Below, one piece after another: positions 1-10,721 of a DNA stretch of 64,000 bases. Both the position numbers and the translations under genes were made by a program. Below the pieces are notes generated by a model. That model was not told the origin of the DNA, did no database searches, and saw nothing but the letters and a program-made list of their open reading frames with translations. Origin of the DNA: Gambelia wislizenii. Lineage: Eukaryota; Chordata; Lepidosauria; Squamata; Crotaphytidae. The DNA lies in assembly GCA_030847615.1 (NCBI GenBank), contig JAUMIR010000003.1, forward strand, positions 72,116,001-72,180,000, in the 5' to 3' direction. Every line of letters starts with the position of its first letter. The stretch's first letter is position 1.

Positions 1-2920
1 GATGCACAGGTTGTCATCTTGTCTCTTCTGCTAGTTGAAGGGCATGGTCCAGGAAGGAAAAGGAAAATAGCCAACGTAAACAACTGGCTCCATAGATGGT
101 GTCACCAAGAATGATTTGGATTCTTGGATCATGGGCTGTGCTTCCATGAGGGGGGACTTCTGGCAATAGATGGGGTTCATCTGACAACAGTTGGCAGAAA
201 CATTTTTGCCTACAGTTTCAAGAATTTGATCAGGAGGGCTTTAAACTGAGTCATATGGGGGAGGGAGACAGTATTCTGGAAGGCAAAAGGGCTGGAGAAA
301 ATAGTCAAACTGTCATAGAGGGAACAAGGCAAACAGCGCAAGAACCCAACAGTGGGAGGCAAAAAACCTTGCACAGGCAGCAAGTAAAGGGAACACAAGG
401 TCTTAGATGTCTCTACACAAATGCACAGAGCATGGGAAATAAGCAAGATGAACTCAAACTCCCAGCACTACAAAACAAATATGATATAATAGGCATTACT
501 GAAACCTGGTGGAATGTAGGATTGGTATGTAGGAATAGCGGGGTATAACCTTTATAAGAGAAACAGGCCAAACAGGAAAGGAGGAGGAATAGCATTATAT
601 GTCAGGGATATTTATACCAATGAAGAGATCCATGACATCAATACTGGGAGCCAGGTTGAGAGCATCTGGATAAAAATTAAAAGGGAGGGAAACAACAGGG
701 ATGTTATTGTGGGACTCTACTACAGACGCCCAAGTCAGACGGACGAATTGGATGATGCCTTTCTGGAACAGATGACCACAGACACAGAAAGGAGAGATGT
801 AGTAGTGATGGGTGACTTCAACTATCCTGATATTTGCTCGAAATCTAACTCAACCAAAACTTCAAGGTCTAGCAAATTCCTTACCTGCCTGGAAGACAAT
901 TTCATGGTCCAAAAGGTGGAAGAGGCAACAAGGGGGTCAGCTATTTTAGATCTGATCCTAACCAACAGGGATGACCTGGTTAATGGGGTGCAAATGGTGG
1001 GATCCTTAGGTGAGAGTGATCATGTTCTCCTGGAGTTTATTATACAATGGAAAGGAGAAGCCAGGCATAGTCAGGCATGCATTCTCGACTTTAGGAGAGA
1101 TGATTTCAATAAACTCAGGGAAATACTGGGGGTGATTCCATGGTCAGGAATATTAAAAGAGAAGAGACCTCAAGATAGATGGGACTTTCTCAAAAGGGAG
1201 ATACTGAAAGCACAATTTCAAACAGTACCATTGAGGAAGAAAAATGGGAGGTGTCTCAAGAAACCAGGATGGATGACTAAAGAACTTTCAACAGAGCTAA
1301 GTTTTAAACGGAACATGTATAGGAAATGGAAAAAGGGGGAAATCACCAAAGAAGAATTCAAACAGATAGCGAACACGTGTAGGAGTAAAGTCAGAAAAGC
1401 TAAAGTGCAGAATGAGCTCAGGCTTGCTAGAGAGGATAAGAACAATAAAAAGTTTTTTGGGGGGTATGTCCGCAGCAAAAGGAGGAAGAAGGAAATGGTA
1501 GGGCCACTTCGTGGAGAAGATGGCAAAATGCTAACAGGGACAGAGAAAAGGCAGAATTACTCAACACCTTCTTTGCCTCAGTGTTTTCAGAAAAGGAAAA
1601 GGGTGACCAATCTGAGGAGAATGGAACAGAGGACCCAATAGGGGAAATCCAGCACAGAATAAGCAAAGAGGTAGTACAGGAATACCTTATTAATCTAAAT
1701 GAATTTAAATCTCACGGACCAGATGAATACATCCAAGAGTATTACAAGAGCTGGCAAATGTAATCTCAGAGCCATTGGCAACAATCTTTGAGAACTCTTG
1801 GAGAACAGGAGAAGTCCCAGCAGACTGGAGGAGGGCAAATGTTGTCCCCATTTTCAAAAAGGGGGAAAAGGAGGATCCCAACAATTATCGTCCAGTTAGT
1901 CTGACATCAATACCATTAAACAGAGAGTCTGTGAACATTTAGAAGGCAATGCCATAATCACAAAAAGTCAACATGGGTTTCAGAGAAACAAGTCATGCCA
2001 GACTAATCTGATCTCTTTTTTTGATAAAATTACAAGCTTGGTAGATGAAGGGAACGCTGTGGATATCGCATACCTTGATTTCAGTAAGGCCTTTGACAAG
2101 GTTCCCCATGATATTCTTGCAAACAAGCTTGTAAAATGTGGGGTAGAGAAGTTAACTGTTCAATGGATTTGTAACTGGTTGACCGATCAAACCCAAAGGG
2201 TTCTCAGCAGTGGCTCCTCTTCTTCTTGGAAAAATGTGACCAGTGGGGTGCCACAGGGTTCTGTCCTGGGCCCAGTGCTATTCAACATCTTTATCAATGA
2301 CTTGGATGACAGAATTAGGGGCATACTTACCAAATTTGCAGATGACACCAAATTAGGAGGAGTAGCTAATATCCTAGAGGACAGGATCAAAATTCAAAAT
2401 GACCTGGATAGACTGGAGAGCTGGGCCAAAGCTAACAAAATAAAATTCAACACGGAGAAATGTAGGGTACTGCACTTAGGGCGAACAAATGAAATGCATA
2501 GATATAGGACGGGGGAGACCTGGCTGAATGAGACTACGTGAGAAAGGGATCTAGGAGTCCTAGTAGACCACAAGTTGAACATGAGTCAATAGTGTGATGC
2601 GGCAGCTAAAAAGGCCAATGCGATTTTGGGCTGCATCAATAGAAGTATAGTGTCTAGATCAAGGGAAGTAATAGTGCCACTCTATTCTGCCTTGGTCAGA
2701 CCTCACCTGGAATACTGTGTCCAGTTCTGGACACCACAATTCAAAAAGGATATTGACAAATTGGTGGGATCTCCTTCCTTGGGGGTCTTTAAACAGAGGC
2801 TGGATTGCCATCTGTAGGGGATGCTTTGATCATGATTTCCTGCATGGCAGGGGGTTGGACTAGATGGCCCTCATGGTCTCTTCCAACTCTGCAATTTTAT
2901 GATTCTATGATTGTTATGAT
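1..2920 (+). mobile_element. CR1 LINE, 5' end outside window, internally deleted
   Basis: This non-LTR retrotransposon of the CR1 clade begins inside the 3' end of ORF1 (bases 1-150 match the segment at 20,228-20,370), continues through ORF2 (endonuclease then reverse transcriptase) and ends in the CR1 3' tail with ATTCTATGA-type repeats at about 2,900-2,920. About 330 bases are missing near 2,760: the text passes from the block reading NIDK/DIDK to the block reading [14 protein letters not shown], whereas the copies at 22,980-23,340 and 40,470-40,840 carry the intervening sequence. Frameshifts and stops make it inactive. The L1 fragment starts directly at its tail. Confidence 0.93.
255..2817 (+). 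pseudogene. CR1 ORF2 (endonuclease-reverse transcriptase), broken
   Basis: Decayed CR1 ORF2, which in live elements encodes an AP-type endonuclease that nicks the target and a reverse transcriptase that primes cDNA there. The endonuclease part (about 399-1,080) shows NAQSMGNKQDEL, ITETWW, the metal/DNA-binding MGDFNYPDI and an intact SDHVLLEF near its end. The RT part (about 1,840-2,500) shows AFDKVPHDIL, SGVPQGSVLGP and an intact catalytic FADD at about 2,336-2,347. The frame moves from frame 3 (255-548) to frame 1 (709-1,641), back to frame 3 (1,581-1,763), then frame 1 (2,038-2,541). A TGA lies at 2,539-2,541 just before [12 protein letters not shown], and the same stop occurs in the copy at 41,039. 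The C-terminal part is shortened by the deletion near 2,760. Confidence 0.92.
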
Positions 2921-2922
2921 TG

Positions 2923-3540
2923 CATGGGCCCGAGCCTGCAAAAATCAAATACCATTAGAAGATTGGAAGACCGCATGGACAAAAAACATTGTATTTACAA
3001 GAAGTAATGGTCTAAAGGAGAATTTCTATAAATCCATCTTCAGATGGTATCTTACACTGGTTAAAATAGCAAAAATATATAAAAACTCTTCAAATATCTG
3101 TTGGAAGTGTAGTAAAGCAGTGGGCATATATTTTCATGTCTGGTGGAATTTTAAAAGTGCTAGGAGGTTTTGAAAAAGAATCCTTAAAAATATTTGTAAA
3201 TATCTGAAGGTGGACTTGCCATGTAAGCCAGAGATATATTTGTTAAATATTTTGCAAGGTATAAATAGACAAGATCTAAAAAAAATTAGAGATCATTTTA
3301 TATATGATAACGGCGGCTAGAATAGTATTCGCAAAAAACTGGAGAAATGCAGAAATCCCAAAATTGGAAGAGTGGATATACAAACCTTTCAAGATGTATG
3401 AAATGGACAAATTAACAATAATTTTAGATGAAAACAAAACATTGAAAGACTGCAAGGTCTGGAAGAATCTGATACCCTTATGAAAAGAAATAGGGGGAGA
3501 AAAAGTAGTGATAAGCATAGAATAACAAATTACAGATACA
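2923..3540 (+). pseudogene. L1 ORF2 C-terminal relic
   Basis: Conceptual translation from 2,925 resembles the L1 ORF2 C-terminal domain: LKENFYKSIFRWYLT followed by a zinc-knuckle-like ICWKCSKAVGIYFHVWW (Cys-x2-Cys, then His). A stop after SARRF (3,171-3,173) and a frame change near 3,300 break it. After the shift the reading resumes with ITAARIVFAKNWRN and KLEEWIYKPFKMYEMDKL, again L1-like. This domain helps bind L1 RNA in live elements; here it is non-functional. It covers only about the last 180 codons of a protein usually over 1,200 residues long. Confidence 0.83.
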
Positions 3541-3790
3541 TTCAAAGAAAGGAAACAGAGACTACATAAAGAAACCAAGGGAAGGGAAGAGAGGAAACAT
3601 GAAACAATACACTTGACAAAGAAGAAAATTAAGAAAGTTTAATTTATTTGTTTGTCTAGATAGATGAATAGATGTATATATATTGGTCTGTTATTTGTGT
3701 TTGTTTGTCATATATGTTGTATGCTAATTATTTTATATATTACATGTATTTTATGTATGAAACTTGCAAATAAAAATATATAAAAAAATA
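2923..3790 (+). mobile_element. L1 LINE 3' fragment, 5'-truncated
   Basis: The 3' end of an L1-type LINE. It enters in the C-terminal part of ORF2, continues through a short A+T-rich 3' UTR, and ends in an A-rich tail containing AATAAA near 3,769. The left end is a typical 5' truncation lying immediately after the CR1 tail, so it either inserted at that tail or the two were joined by deletion. I could not see clear target-site duplications. Confidence 0.85.
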
Positions 3791-4239
3791 TATCCCTCAT
3801 TCCATTCCTGCCACGGATATTCCTGTGAGTGAAAAGGTGCCCCTTTATGCTGGCAAGATCCCAGCATCAATGGGAGGTCCCTGCCAGAACACTTCCAGGT
3901 GAGATCAGGACATCCAGGTAAGCTACCCTATTTTTGGTACACTCCCTGGGTTATTTGTAATGTTTTTAGTGTGTTTAGGTGCTTGGTGTTCCTTTTTTGT
4001 GTTTATTTATATTTTTGAATTTCCCGTGCTCATGTCTTCTCGCAAGTATCCTCAGGATTTCAATCCAGGAAGTGAAGGGAGCTCTTTTAGAGCTCCGTTC
4101 ACTCCTGGGCTGCCAGAATGACAGGAAAGGAGGTAAGTGTGATGGTAAGGATGATTGTGGCAGGTCAGGGACGGGACAGGGGCGGGAGTGGAGATTGTAG
4201 GACAGGAACACTTTTTTTCGTTCCTGTCTGATAATCTCT
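3791..4239 (+). mobile_element. MITE with GGAGATTATC-type ends, 5'-truncated copy
   Basis: The right-hand part of the repeat also present at 33,147-33,722 and 44,631-45,187 (+) and 35,066-35,667 (-). Shared blocks include 'ggtgagatcaggacatccagg', the 'tttttgaatttccc' block and a GGAGCTC..GAGCTCC hairpin at about 4,078-4,100. It ends in GTCTGATAATCTCT at 4,239 followed by TAA. The left terminus is absent because the L1 3' end starts the copy. No coding capacity; mobilisation would need a transposase supplied in trans. Confidence 0.75.
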
Positions 4240-4571
4240 TAAATCTTTTGTGCTACTCAAACACATGTGTAAGAGACATGCAGTCTTCCCCGTAGGCCTC
4301 AGTAAGCATTTGAAAAGATTCAGTTGGTGTTTTGTTCAATTTTACTAAAAAATTAAATTGATATGTTGCTTGACTTTTAAACTTAACATTTTTTTGGCAC
4401 ACAACAGACAACACGGCTGCTTTAAATTATGACTGACAATTAACTGAACTGCGGAGAGTGTTGATGTTTGTCATGCAGGTTCAGACATGTTCAAGGTCAC
4501 CATTCAAGTGTTTAGAATCAGTTCTCCTTGATTTGTTTGAAAGGTAGAGATACAGTCTCATTATTTAATAG
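4240..4571. other. Unassigned A+T-rich interval
   Basis: I see no coding frame, palindrome or recognised repeat between the MITE end and the next CR1 fragment. Confidence 0.5.
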
Positions 4572-4882
4572 ACCTTGTAGCCATGTTTTAAATATTTGAA
4601 GGGATGTCATAGTGAAGAATGAACAAGCTTGTTTTCTGATGCTCCAGAGACTACGACACAGAGCAAGGAAGACATTCCACTTAAACATTAGGAAGAACTT
4701 CCTGATGGTAAGATCTGTTCGGCAGTGGAATGCACTGCCTCAGAGTGTGGTGGAGTCTCTTGGATGGCCATCTGCTGGGAATGCTTTGATTGTGTATTCC
4801 TGCATAGCAGGGGGTTGGTCTGGATGGCCCTTGTGGTCTCTTCCAACTATGATTCTATGATTCTATGATTTTAATTCTATGA
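4572..4882 (+). mobile_element. CR1 LINE 3' fragment
   Basis: Aligns by eye with the last 300 bases of the CR1 copies at 23,120-23,461 and 40,361-40,680 (-). It carries the coding remnant HLNIRKNFLMVRSVRQWNAL and the terminal 'ggatggccc..tggtctcttccaact' block, then several ATTCTATGA-like repeats. Part of the KQRLDGHL segment is deleted near 4,762. Inactive 5'-truncated copy. Confidence 0.9.
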
Positions 4883-5550
4883 AGAGAGTGTGAGGTGGTC
4901 CATGCACTGTCAGTTCTGGCTCTTTGCATCATGATTTTGATGTTGCCCACTTTGATTTTGATTCTCCTTACTGCTGGCATGAGGCTTACAAAATGTTATC
5001 CACAAGGGACTGTGGCCTGCAGACTGTTCTAGCTTCAGGGTTACAAACAACTATAAAAAGAATCAAAATGGTTGTTTAGAGTCATGATATTTATGATGCC
5101 CAAATGAAGCAGATTGTGATACAAGAGCTATGCTGCAATGTGGCAAAGGTGTCTGGGGTAAAAATCATGGACTGTGTGCATTCCTGTGATCAAAAAATTG
5201 TATCTCAGCATACTTTCTGCGTGGATCTTGGGGACATGGTGCACCTCATGGACAATGTTTTACAGCTGTGTGAGATAGCAAAATTCTTTGGACCAGGCTT
5301 ATTTCAAACTAATCAAGATAAGTGTTACCAAAGTGAAAACTCTGCAGTCTTTTAAAAAAACATTCTCTGGCATCTGTCCAGGAAAGGTCTATTAATTCCC
5401 CCCCCCCCTACAAGACAGTAAAACTGAGTTTTTGATTTCCCACTGACATCCTCTACAGCTGTGGATAAAGAAATATTACCACATTCCAGCCAACAAAAGC
5501 AGCACCTCCACTATAGAAAAATGCCTTACCTGCTATTCAGTTCCAGTCTT
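4883..5550. other. Unassigned interval with a poly-C run
   Basis: No recognised repeat or gene. An 83-codon open frame at 5,104-5,355 (+) has no family resemblance I can name and no splice or start context, so I do not call it. A run of ten or so C residues lies at about 5,399-5,409. Confidence 0.4.
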
Positions 5551-5626
5551 CCAAAGAAAATCTTCTGAAATTCATGGGGTCACCATAAGTGGACAGACAA
5601 CTAGAATGCACATACACACACACACT
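5551..5626 (+). mobile_element. tRNA-derived SINE, 3' end only
   Basis: Contains 'tgaaattcatggggtcaccataagtgg..caact..aatgcacatacacacaca', the 3' end of the SINE family also seen at 7,201-7,270 and 49,678-49,794. The promoter half is missing, so this copy is dead. Confidence 0.65.
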
Positions 5627-5879
5627 AATCAAGTATCATGGGTCACTTCTTCATTGGCCATCTATAGCCCTAAGGAGAAACAACAAGCCCACTGCCAGAT
5701 GCATCATGGGTACTCAGTCAATAATTAATAGGTGTTACAGTTATGAACCCAGACTCCAAATGAGCCTACCGTTTCTGTTTATAACTTTTGTATTGTGGTA
5801 GGAAAAACATACCCTCTCAAAGCCATTTGCAGCTCTTAGCTTTCTTGTAATATTTAAGCCTAGTGTTTAAAAAAGGAAA

Positions 5880-7090
5880 AAGAAAAACGGTAAATGCGAA
5901 GGGAAGGAAGACGGAGGGAATGGGCAGCCACCAAGTCAAACTGCGGGATTCGCCCCTCACTTCCACCTTCCAGGAAGGTGGACGAAAGGGGCGAAAATAT
6001 CCAGTTTGCCTCGTCCGCCCCCCTTCCCCCATCTTCATTCCCTTTGGAAGGGAATGAAGACGTGGGGAATGGGCAGCGGCCATGGCAAACCACAAGATTC
6101 GCCCCTTTCTTCCACCTTCTAAGAAGGTGGACAAAAGGGACGAATGTACCTGGTGTGCCTCGGCTGCTGTAAGGGTGGCTCAAGGGGGGGATTTCCACCC
6201 ACCCACCCACCCCCTCCCTGAGGCCTCGATCGGGAGCCCGATCGTGGCTTCGGGGAGGGTGGAAGGGTGGCTCAAGGGAGGGATTTCTAGCCAACCCACC
6301 CCATCCCCGAGGCCATGATCGGGAGCCCGATCATAGCTTTGGGGAGGATGGAAGGGTGGCTCGAAGGGGGTCTTTCTAGCCAACCCACCCCTCCCCAAGG
6401 CTGCAATCAGGAGCCTGATCGTACCTTCGAGGAGGGTGGAAGTGTGGCTCGAGGGGGGGCTTTCCAGCCACCCACACCCTCCCCAAGGTTGTCATCGGGA
6501 GCCTGATCGTGGCTTCAGGGAGGGTGGAAGGGTGGCTCAAGGGGGACTTTCCAGCCACCCACCCACTCCCCGAGGTCACGATCAGTACCACAATTGTGCC
6601 TTTGGGGAGAGTGGAAGGATGGCTCAAGGGGGGGACTTTCCAGCCAACCCATCCCCTCTCCAAGGCCACGATCAGGAGCCTGATTGCAGCTTTGGGGAGG
6701 GTGGAAGGGTGGCTCAAGATACTAAGACAGAGGGAATGGGCAGTGGCCATTGCAAACCGCGAGATTCCCCCCTTTCTTCCATTTTACAGGAATGTGGAAG
6801 AAAGGAGCAAACGTACCCGGTTTGCCTCGGCTGCCGCTCGATTTCCTATGTGTTTGTTCCCTTTGGGGAGCAAACACACAGGAGATCCAGTGGCGGCAAA
6901 CCGCAACAGTCGCCCCCCTCATCTGTCTTTGGTTCTTCCCCAAAGGGGGAGAAGGCAGAGGAGGGGGGCAAATTAACCGGTAAACACTTTTTCTCACACA
7001 CACCCCGCCCGATCTCCTGCCTCTTCGCTCCATTTGTGAAGGGAGTGAAGAGGCAGGAGATCGGACGGCGGGTGAAGCAAAGTGTATCTG
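5880..7090. repeat. Array of palindromes (hairpin-dense block)
   Basis: A conspicuously G+C-rich block in A+T-rich surroundings, built almost wholly of imperfect palindromes in series. Hairpins of about 100 bp (type A) occur at about 5,921-6,020, 6,069-6,172 and 6,737-6,838, each beginning with a 'gggaatgggcag' segment and having a TTCCACCTTC..GAAGGTGGA-like apex. Shorter ones (type B) lie at about 6,021-6,064, 6,839-6,888 and 7,004-7,071, and another long one at about 6,889-6,990. The centre (6,173-6,717) is an array of 88-bp units, each itself a palindrome. No terminal repeat pair or target duplication was found for the whole block. Overlapping open frames of up to 221 codons on both strands are by-products of the symmetric sequence. 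Confidence 0.85.
6173..6717. repeat. 88-bp palindromic minisatellite, about six units
   Basis: Unit boundaries marked by GATCGGGAGCCCGATC or variants begin at 6,228, 6,317, 6,405, 6,493, 6,580 and 6,670, so spacing is 87-90 bp. The DNA between successive markers is self-complementary: an arm like 'gatcgtggcttcggggaggg' returns as its reverse complement at the end of the same unit, and GGGTGGCT pairs with AGCCACCC around a G-rich apex. Each unit is thus a hairpin, and the marker is a second short palindrome. Units differ by scattered substitutions. Confidence 0.9.
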
Positions 7091-7200
7091 GCATATCCTA
7101 ATCCTCCATGAATTTGTCCAGTTCCTATTTAAAGTTGTCCAAGCTGGCCACTATCACTCCCCCAGTTCATGTTTATTTGACAGCCACTATCATTCCTTGG
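7091..7200 (-). mobile_element. Possible CR1-like LINE 3' scrap
   Basis: 'aatttgtccagttcctatttaaagttgtccaagctggccactatcac' resembles the C-terminal coding end of a diverged CR1/L3-type LINE read on the minus strand, as at 46,175-46,340. It is short and eroded. Confidence 0.4.
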
Positions 7201-7270
7201 CTAAGAAAACCTAATGAAATTCATAGGGTCGCCATAAGTTGACAGGTGACTTGAAGGCACATAAACACAT
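7201..7270 (+). mobile_element. tRNA-derived SINE, 3' end only
   Basis: Carries 'ctaagaaaacc', 'ttcatagggtcgccataagt' and 'gacttgaaggcac', followed by a short ACAT tail: the 3' part of the squamate tRNA-SINE group. No A or B box remains. Confidence 0.7.
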
Positions 7271-7649
7271 ATCATTAAGACATCAAAGTTCATCTTCTCT
7301 GCCAGCATATATCTCTTTTTCACTCTGTTGTTTCACATGGACATTTCTCCTTCTGACTTCTCTGTCCACAAATTAAACCCAATAATTGTTGATCCCACAT
7401 CAATGCCCTGTATGTAATGTTTCTGTTCTTTAATAAATTGTGTACATCTCAAGAGTTTCCCCATTCATGTGCCCATTCCCTGCTGTTTTGCATTCTGACA
7501 TTTGGTTAAAGATTCTATCACACATCAAGTGGATGAATGTGCACGCAAGTGCACATGTTAATGAAGACATGTGATAATAAGTGGGATGACTCACTGAATA
7601 CTCAGAAGAAAGGGGAAAGAGGATTTAAGATCATGGAATGCTGTCCATA
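7271..7649. other. Unassigned interval
   Basis: A+T-rich sequence with no recognised gene or repeat. Confidence 0.4.
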
Positions 7650-7862
7650 AAATGTCATTTCTAGCTATAATTCTGAGCTTTGATGAATTAAGAAAATTCA
7701 GATAATTGCCAAATTTCCATATTGATAGGAAGATGGCACGTATGGGAATACAATAACTTAAATGGGAATGCAAGCTTTCCATTAAAATGGAAATTGGGCA
7801 ATTATCTGAATTATCTTTAATTCATCAAGTGCTGAATTACTGATAGAAATGACTTTTTTTTA
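7650..7862. mobile_element. Fold-back MITE, about 210 bp
   Basis: Two inverted arms, about 7,655-7,720 and 7,785-7,858. The left arm reads 'gtcatttctagctataattc' then 'ttgatgaattaag'; the right arm returns the complement ('taattcatcaagtgctgaat', then 'gatagaaatgac'). The middle contains a second pair around ATTTCCAT/ATGGAAAT. The arms differ at several sites, so it is old. Confidence 0.7.
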
Positions 7863-9640
7863 AAAAAAAGTATATAGAAATGTTAAGATCTTAAAATGTA
7901 CCATCCATTTCATTTTGAACAAGCTGGCTCATTGTCAAGTGTTGCTTTAGACCATTTAGCCTTTGCTCATTACCAGTCACATTCACCCACTTTATTCACA
8001 GAAGGAGTTGTGCTTGCAAGTGAAGCAGAAAGAAGTTAAAACTATCCCTGTTGTAGGTGGCATTACATTAAGGGATCATTCACACAAGAAATTTTCCATT
8101 TAGCAACTCAGCAAGTAACCCGCAATCAAGTGGTGATTGCTTTCCTAGGCTATATTTCGCAAATAACGAGACCATTTTTCAGGTCAATGCTAGCAGTGAG
8201 ACTGTAGAACCAAGGTAGGAATGCCTTCTATAAGCTTTGTTTGCCTGTGGACTCAGGAATAGAGAGTTCAGACAAAGGTTGACCCAGGAAGGGCCAGAAC
8301 TTTATGGATAGCTTAAAGGATTTTCAATGAGCTAACTTTTATGAACTAATTCTTAAATCCCAGATCCCCAGGGTGGGTATAACTACTTGAGTTGGAAAAA
8401 AGCAAATGCTACATTATCTCCTGTCTTCAAACCAGCCGAGTCCAGTCTTATCTGGAGCCAAGTGTATGAGAATATCTCAGTTTTATTTTGTTCCACATTT
8501 GATTTTTTTTAAAGTCCAGGTTTTTCTTGTTCTAAATGTGGATAGACTTCTGAATGCTGATTAAATCTTTAAAAATGAACTGAAACAAATGTCTTTGCAA
8601 TTTTGCACCAGACCAATTCAATGGGCACATCTATTCCCAGTGTGGCGGGAATAGCTGTACTTGCTTGTCATATACATATTAAAGAAGATGGACCTTTCAG
8701 AAAAAAAGGAGGTGGCAGCTCAGCACTAGCTTGGTTGAATATGCAGGGATTCAACCCCAGGATTTAAGAGTTAAGTAATCAGAACCCTGGGCCTGGATGA
8801 ATGATTCTGTGGGAATTTAGATGGGCAAATTGTTGCATTTCAAGGGGTAGTCCATGGACAGGTCACACTTTATTATTTAGAATTCAAGTGACACACATCA
8901 TCTTCCAAACAATCCAGTCACCTTCCTGACATTAGCAGAAGATGTTTTTTTCATTATGTATCTACTCCAAAAAAATAAAACTACTGTATTTTGATGTTCA
9001 TTTTCTCTGAAGGTTTTCCCATACCTCAAACTGTTTTCATCATAGTTGTGTTGCTTCTTGGGTAGCAAGGACAGAGTGTCCTCCAAGAACCATCCTCTCT
9101 CCAGTATCTCCCTACTCCACTCCCCACATTTGCTCAAATTAATTTCTGGTCATCTAACAGGAAAGAGTGACACCTGTGGGAAGAGAACTTGAGAGTGGTG
9201 TGGTGTGATGTTATGTGGTGCACAAACAGAAAAAGGGCATAGATTTTCCATCATGTTCTTAAAAAAACATTTGTTCATGTGAGTGCCCAGCCACATTTCT
9301 TTCTTAATTTAGTAGGAAATGCACTCCCCTGGCATGTGGAGCAGCAAGCTATAAAGGAGGGGGAGGGATGGTTTGATGGCCTCTGTGAAGAGAGGCCAGA
9401 ATCCCAGACACTTGGGGTTGGGTGCAAAGCCTAAGGCACATTGACAGAGCAGAGTCAAAGTGGATTTAAGGCTCTGCCTCCCCTTCACATGCCCCCTCTT
9501 GCTTGTCTTGCTTTGACCCATGCAGCCCCCTCAGTGCAGTGTGAGCAAAGCTGGTCACTTTAGTGGGGATGGGAATGAATTCATACCCCCTTTTTTTTTT
9601 AACCAGGCAGTTTTTTGCCTACCCCATACTGTATCTGATG
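7863..9640. other. Unassigned interval
   Basis: No recognised coding sequence, RNA gene or transposon. It contains homopolymer-rich patches (T/A runs at about 7,854-7,869) and open frames of at most 79 codons without family resemblance. Confidence 0.4.
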
Positions 9641-10106
9641 GGACTCAGATTTTGGGTGGCATCTTAAATAGGCATCCACTTGGCAGGTAATGGTGGGAGG
9701 GAGAAGTTAAGAGATTGGTGTACACCTTGACAGCCTTTTGGTAAAGGGTTGGGCTGTGGACCTGCCTTTTTGAGTTGTGGGACCTGGGGGAATGGAGAAG
9801 GAGTCTGCCTGTGGGGCCAACCTGGAGGTTTACTCTGTCTTCTAAAGTTCTGGGATTTGGGGGAAAGCCCCCTGGGTTTGCCTTCCAGTAAATGGCTGTT
9901 CGGGTAATAACCAATGGTTTTTGATTGCGCTCAGGGTCTAGTGTTTCACTCAAGAGAAGGCTGAGAAAGCTGGTCACAGGTTGACTCCTGGGCCTTGTTA
10001 CCCTAAGAAGTGTGTGGGGGTGTTGTGTATCCTTAAAGTATGGGGGAATTATTAGCTCAGAAGGAAGCCTGTGAGATGAGGGTAACTTCGGGGAACTCTT
10101 CACCTA
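9641..10106. other. Unassigned interval with a 152-codon minus-strand open frame
   Basis: The frame at 9,645-10,103 (-) translates to a Pro/Ser/Arg-rich sequence with no motif I recognise. Its left neighbour is unassigned and its right neighbour is a possible LTR, so it could be transposon-internal sequence. I do not call it a gene. Confidence 0.35.
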
Positions 10107-10721
10107 TGTATACCAGTACTAACAGTAGAGAGCACTCTGGTTAAAGTCAAACAAAGTATTTTTATTGGAATTAACACAGGGGATATGCTAAGATACAAGA
10201 ACATACACTCTTGAGAACCATACCAGACTACTGGAAAGTAAGGAGTGAAGTGTTGGATAGAAAAAAGTCAGAGGTGGACGGTAATAGTTATCAGTCTTAG
10301 AGAAAGAGGTCTGCACAGCTGAGGGTCTCAGGCAGCATCTGAGGGTGGCACAGAGGAGTCTGACAGAATGGAGGGATCTGTCTAGGGTCTAATATTTATA
10401 CCCTATTTCATATTCTGAAGGATTACTCTGATTAGGACACCTGGATGGCTTTCCCACCAGAGACAAAGTGAACAAAACTCAACTGATTGCTTTGGTTCCA
10501 GAAAGACAAAACATTGACAGTTCTGCAGCAACCTCTTAATGTTTGGTCAGTTAGGGGGTATAGGAGAGGTATGGGTTGAGGAAAGATCACTTGTGTGCAT
10601 GATTGAATTATTGCTTGAAACACCAAAAGCTGGAAGAAAGGATTAGCACATACCTCTTTAACAACTATGCTTACTAGGGGTTTTTCAGAATAATCCTAAC
10701 TTGGGCTTTCCCACCATTACA
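10107..10721 (-). mobile_element. Possible solo LTR
   Basis: On the minus strand the interval would begin TGTAATGGTG and end GGTATACA, with a CCAATAAAAATAC polyadenylation-like signal about 60 bases before that end (TTTTTATTGG at about 10,162-10,172 on the plus strand). I found no matching 5-bp flanks, so the boundaries are guesses. Confidence 0.3.

Noticed and set aside
5880..7090. Regularly spaced palindromes resembling a CRISPR array
   Set aside because: Units are directly adjacent 88-bp palindromes without unique spacers, and the context is a vertebrate genome.
5860..7101. Overlapping open frames of 144, 155 and 221 codons on both strands, apparently a gene cluster
   Set aside because: They coincide with the palindromic block. 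Symmetric, G+C-rich, stop-poor sequence yields long frames on both strands; the translations are repeats of one another with no domain.
9645..10103. A 152-codon minus-strand frame
   Set aside because: No recognised motif, no start context, no splice signals; could be transposon-derived. Kept only as an unassigned interval.
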